From positions 5,001-27,818 of the forward strand of contig ADNK01001543.1 in NCBI GenBank assembly GCA_000320545.1: a stretch of 22,818 nucleotides of DNA, given 5' to 3'. Shown here one piece after another: positions 20,389-22,818 of the stretch. Position 1 is the first letter of the stretch; every line of letters starts with the position of its first letter. This DNA comes from Bigelowiella natans CCMP2755 (taxonomy: Eukaryota; Cercozoa; Chlorarachniophyceae). The translations under genes and the position numbers were made by a program. A model generated the notes under the pieces. It was given only the letters and a program-made list of their open reading frames with translations. It searched no databases and was not told the DNA's origin.

Positions 20389-21170
20389 CAAAACGTGTGT
20401 GTCCATGCGCAAGCAGTTTATATCCGTATGTGGTGTGTCATACCCCACAACCAAGAAGCCGATGTCCTTGGAACGAGCCTCCAGCAGAATCTTTTATCCG
20501 AATCCACAACAAACAATAAAGAGAGATCATGCAGCTGCTCAGATAGGGCGGAGGAGGAGGGCGACGGAAGGCAAAGATCATCGATTTGTATAAACTTGCC
20601 ACTTACTAAAAGCGATTGAATTACCGCGTCTGCCTTATCTTCACATGCTTCACGATCCGCAAGAACAACCTTTTCGCGAATAGAACGAGGTCAAGAAGTG
20701 CGTGGGCATGAGCGACGTTTATGTTTGGCTAGCATCAAATCGAGCCAAGCTACCTTTTTCCCATACAGCTCTTCCAGCCTCTCCTGTGATAGTGAGCACA
20801 ACGTACGCATCAAAACACCGCATGCAGCAATGTGCCGATGCAAGAACGCGCGCACAGATAGATGTCATCGAGGGACCTTCCCCACAGCGAGAACCGACGT
20901 GTAATGCTCCAGATATAACACCGCGCATTTGCGAATGGTTTCGAGACCCCGGACCTTTTCAACCATGAGAGCGAGCTAGTGAGCGCGGAGTGACATAATA
21001 ACATTCGAAAGACTACACTCCTCGCTCTTCGCATCCTGGCCCGTTCGCTCATACGTCGCCCCTCTCATTCGTTCTTTTTCTTCTTCATGTAATTATCTCC
21101 CCCCTTTCCAAGTCTTTACCGTGACGTCCTTTTCGTCCCCCAGTCCTAGACCGATGAAGTGCAGTACCAT
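17051..21170 (-). CDS. DPH5: DPH5, diphthine methyl ester synthase with C-terminal extension
   Basis: DPH5 uses S-adenosylmethionine to methylate the 3-amino-3-carboxypropyl-histidine of elongation factor 2 during diphthamide synthesis. Fifteen exons, minus strand: 21170-21120, 20954-20877, 20783-20754, 20669-20607, 20490-20444, 20158-20042, 19814-19688, 19510-19477, 19259-19208, 18911-18881, 18806-18744, 18464-18396, 18153-17970, 17876-17812 and 17314-17051; all phases agree, 424 residues. Diagnostic segments in order: HFIGLGLGDEKDVTVRGLE, VLYLEHYTSVLAVGKERLEE, VVLADREACEDKAD, SKDIGFLVVG, VSHNASIMNAIAACGLQLYN, WRPMSFYRKVAEN, LHSMCLLDIK, YEKPRFLTADAA, GQKDQLIVSGSLGEF, DFGKPLHTLV and HLHVLEKEMFMLF. 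The usual family length is about 285 residues; here about 155 more follow (from about residue 271), acidic in part, of unknown role. The GDPF-type motif after FLVVG is not found at the exon 5/6 junction. Confidence 0.92.
17509..17556. repeat. Compound (CA)n(TA)n microsatellite, DPH5 intron 14
   Basis: A CA tract passes directly into a TA tract in the last DPH5 intron (17315-17811), the longest in that gene at 497 bp. Confidence 0.9.
17770..17811. repeat. (TTC)n, sense (GAA)n, directly after a DPH5 donor
   Basis: On the sense strand intron 14 starts GTGAAGAAGAAG and continues as GAA triplets, so the donor itself is the first unit of the repeat. Confidence 0.88.
18511..18525. repeat. G15 homopolymer (sense C15), DPH5 intron 11
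   Basis: Lies 47 bp upstream of the exon 12 acceptor on the sense strand. The same intron starts, near its donor, with a GAT repeat (plus-strand ATC repeat at about 18671-18720). Confidence 0.88.
19001..19015. repeat. G15 homopolymer (sense C15), DPH5 intron 9
   Basis: Sits in the 296-bp intron between exons 9 and 10, about 90 bp upstream of the exon 10 acceptor on the sense strand. Confidence 0.88.
19406..19476. repeat. (TTC)n and ATC repeat, sense GAT/GAA, after a DPH5 donor
   Basis: On the sense strand intron 8 opens with a GTCGCG donor, then GAT-type triplets and a GAA repeat. If retained, it would add a long Asp/Glu run; the family pattern (NLMKG joined to VSEYEKPRF) shows that it is intronic. 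Confidence 0.85.
19537..19654. repeat. (AG)n and C13 tracts in DPH5 intron 7
   Basis: AG repeat 19537-19570 and C13 run 19642-19654. On the sense strand the intron (19687-19511) carries poly-G near its donor and (CT)n near its acceptor. Confidence 0.88.
19829..19840. repeat. G12 homopolymer (sense C12) at a DPH5 acceptor
   Basis: Sense poly-C ends about 14 bp before the TTGTTGTAG acceptor of exon 7 (exon starts at 19814). Confidence 0.88.
20251..20385. repeat. (TA)n-(CA)n-(TA)n microsatellites, DPH5 intron 5
   Basis: TA repeats at 20251-20282 and 20348-20385 flank a CA repeat at 20319-20341. Each TA tract is self-complementary and the two can pair with each other. The 285-bp intron is stop-free in the DPH5 frame. 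Confidence 0.9.
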
Positions 21171-21259
21171 TTACGACGGCAGACAGGGGCCAGCTGTCCT
21201 TTGGGGTTCGTGAAGAATAGTAAAAATAAATTAGATATTGTACTGATATAAGAATTCCA
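21171..21259. promoter_or_regulatory. 89-bp divergent spacer between DPH5 and the next gene
   Basis: The DPH5 ATG (minus, starts 21170) and the next plus-strand ATG (21260) are only 89 bp apart, so both 5' UTRs and a shared bidirectional promoter must be compact. The interval is moderately A/T-rich on its right side. No named element is recognised. Confidence 0.55.
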
Positions 21260-21944
21260 ATGAAAATCTCTGCCAGAACGAAAGAAGGAGAAAATATCGT
21301 TTTTACCAGCATTCCTGAAACTTTAGTGGGTATATTAAGGGATGAATTTCCGTCCAGCGTAGCTCATATTGTAAGCGAATCTCAATGCAAACTGATCACT
21401 TTTAAGCTCTAAATCTATCTAAGTCAAGCGTGATTTCGGCGTTTTGGTCATTAAATATAACAAAGTATCTGTAAAATCGCTTATGATATTACATAGATGA
21501 CGATCCATAGGGAGCAATAAGCAATGAGAATAAGCTGAAAAATCGGCGAGCACCTCCTGGCAGATACCACGCTCTACGGTTTGAGGGATAGAGGAAGAGG
21601 CCGCTCACCAAGAAGACGAGGAGCTGCCGATTGCTTGGGGATCTTTGATCGGGAAATATCTGGTAAGGAATGGTGGTCGTGGTGTTTTTGTGTCCGGCGG
21701 CGAAGGCGGGAAAGTGTCGCTGACGCTTCTAAGCAATATAACGCTCAGTCGATGTGTTGCATTTCAGCAGGAGGGGCAGTATGATGACGAAGACCGTGCA
21801 GGAGACAGACTCATGGGAGAAGATCCAAATTCTCGTCAAGGGCATTCAAGTGATAAATACCCACATTGTTCTAGCTTGCGTATCATCCGAAAACAACGCA
21901 ATAGTCGCCTCGTCATGCCTAGACCTTCCATAAACACCATATGA
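21260..21944 (+). CDS. Gene divergent from DPH5, function unknown; later exons tentative
   Basis: Exon 1 (21260-21370) is well supported: 37 codons starting MKISARTKEGENIVFTS, ending AHI at a good GTAAGC donor. A second coding-like segment (about 21592-21662) reads HQEDEELPIAWGSLIGKYL and ends at CTG|GTAAGG; an acceptor before GAAGAGGCC would keep phase 0. A third segment follows the TTTCAG acceptor near 21765. There, two frames are open: one ends at the TGA at 21942, the other starts MMTKTVQETDSWEKIQILV at 21781 and looks more like protein but needs a different phase. I could not settle the join and do not recognise the family. Confidence 0.42.
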
Positions 21945-22396
21945 TTTCGATTCCAACTTTGCCATATCGTCTTAGACTTCTACTTTCCTTTTCTTTTACA
22001 ATTAATTGTTTGATAAAGATTGGGGTACCTACTCTTGTTTTCCCTATCTGCCACCACCATCTCCCCCCATTTAAGCATTATTTGGGATGTTCATCGTCCT
22101 CATATTTTATGTTTGGAATTGGAAGTGTACCCTCTAGCTTTGCGGCTTATATACTACTGAGAGCTAGTGGGCGAGGGCGGATTGGGCATTGCTTACCGAA
22201 TTAACGTTATGTCGATCTATCGACGCCTGATTTAGCGAGTAATATAATCAAAATCTTACACAGGCAAGGAAGATACGTTCCCGGCAGAAAGCGAATCTGA
22301 CGGCATTCTACGAGTAATCTTAGTTTTTTGGTTGTGATGGGGAGCAGAGCGGGGCGGTGGTGAGAGGACACGGCGAGACGAGGGCGCTGTGTTAAT
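21945..22396. other. Intergenic stretch with no supported gene
   Basis: A/T-rich on the left, G-rich toward 22330-22390. A short plus-strand frame after ACACAG at 22263 reads ARKIRSRQKANLTAFYE and stops at 22317; it could be a terminal exon but is too short to support alone. Confidence 0.4.
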
Positions 22397-22535
22397 ATGG
22401 CTGATACGGTGGTTTTGTTGCTCCGCACTCCGCCAGATGGTATACGAAGTCGCGCCCCGAAATTACGCGCCGAGACATGAAGTATCTTCTTTATGGAAAT
22501 CCCGAACATAAAGGGCTCCTGGTGATGAGCGATCT

Positions 22536-22583
<48 letters not shown>

Positions 22584-22818
22584 GTGTGTGTGTGTGTGTG
22601 TGTTTGTGTGTGTGCGTGTCTTCAACGTTGCATGTAATTGTTCTTTGACTGATGCTGCCAGTTACCCTCCCCCCCCCCCACAAATAAACCATGATCGACT
22701 TGTCCATGTCGTGCAACGTGCCAAGCTGACATTTGCTTTCTCTCTCTCTCTCCCTCTCTTTGCTGGCCGTATTAGGAGACCTGCGGCAACCCGAATGTCA
22801 AGACGATTATGTCGCTCA
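22397..22818 (+). CDS. Possible uroporphyrinogen-III synthase, N-terminal part only
   Basis: An ATG at 22397 opens 14 codons, MADTVVLLLRTPPD, ending one base before a GTATAC donor (22440). A 336-bp intron ends at CGTATTAG (22775), and the next exon in the matching phase reads GDLRQPECQDDYVA to the window edge. Eukaryotic uroporphyrinogen-III synthases begin with a VLLLK-type strand followed by a loop and a D-x-Y helix start, which this resembles. The enzyme closes and inverts ring D of hydroxymethylbilane in heme and chlorophyll synthesis. With only about 28 residues visible, the assignment is a suggestion; the exon pair itself is more secure than the name. Confidence 0.35.
22541..22679. repeat. 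(CT)n, (TG)n and C11 tracts in a plus-strand intron
   Basis: CT repeat 22541-22579, TG repeat about 22583-22603 and C11 run 22669-22679, all inside the first intron of the possible uroporphyrinogen-III synthase gene; a further CT tract at about 22738-22758 acts as a polypyrimidine stretch close to the acceptor at 22775. Confidence 0.88.

Noticed and set aside
22264-22317. Possible terminal exon ending LTAFYE-stop after an ACACAG acceptor
   Set aside because: Eighteen codons are not significant and no upstream exon in matching phase was found.
22207-22716. 169-codon minus-strand open frame
   Set aside because: It is driven by Thr-His and Arg-Glu runs from microsatellites, overlaps the plus-strand first exon at 22397, and has no recognisable domain or splice logic.

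Overview
This is a eukaryotic nuclear window from an intron-dense protist. Every gene I can reconstruct is split by GT-AG introns, mostly 60-500 bp long, and the introns and spacers are full of microsatellites and G/C homopolymers. There are no operons, ribosome binding sites, tRNAs, rRNAs or CRISPR arrays. The PTxSPT-type stalk, a REJ/GPS receptor and an SH2-like protein suggest an algal or other protist lineage (cryptophyte, chlorarachniophyte or stramenopile are all possible). I cannot fix the species from the sequence alone. All gene models below were built by hand from reading frame, splice sites, phase agreement across junctions and remembered family patterns; no alignment was run.

Layout, left to right. 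(1) 1-3651, minus strand: an exocyst EXO84 (EXOC8)-like gene, 13 phase-consistent exons plus weaker ones, running off the left edge before its stop. (2) About 3995-5313, plus strand: a small gene of unknown function ending in a C-terminal membrane segment; its 5' part is uncertain. (3) 5667-7134, plus: a 298-residue protein with an FWxxxFG motif followed by an SH2-like domain whose FLVR arginine appears to be lost. (4) 8173-15275, minus: a 7-exon gene for a polycystin-1/adhesion-receptor-like protein of about 1,900 residues: signal peptide, Cys-rich region, Ser/Pro/Thr stalk, LamG-like domain, REJ module, GPS site, about six membrane segments and a C-terminal PDZ domain. (5) 15659-15934, plus: a 66-residue single-membrane-span protein. 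(6) 17051-21170, minus: DPH5, diphthine methyl ester synthase, 15 exons and 424 residues, with a C-terminal extension of about 155 residues. (7) 21260 to about 21944, plus: a gene of unknown function divergent from DPH5. (8) 22397 to the right edge, plus: the start of a possible uroporphyrinogen-III synthase gene.

Strands alternate: divergent promoters lie at 3652-3994, 15276-15658 and 21171-21259. The two long convergent spacers (7135-8172 and 15935-17050) both contain an unusual sequence rich in CTAG, GCAT and CATG words and poor in the microsatellites found elsewhere. The genes are ordinary housekeeping or cell-surface loci (vesicle tethering, eEF2 diphthamide modification, tetrapyrrole synthesis, signalling, adhesion) and show no sign of forming one pathway.

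The strongest points for follow-up are the receptor architecture, the degenerate SH2-like domain, the altered and extended DPH5, the strand-biased repeats beside splice sites, and the recurring GTC donor sites.
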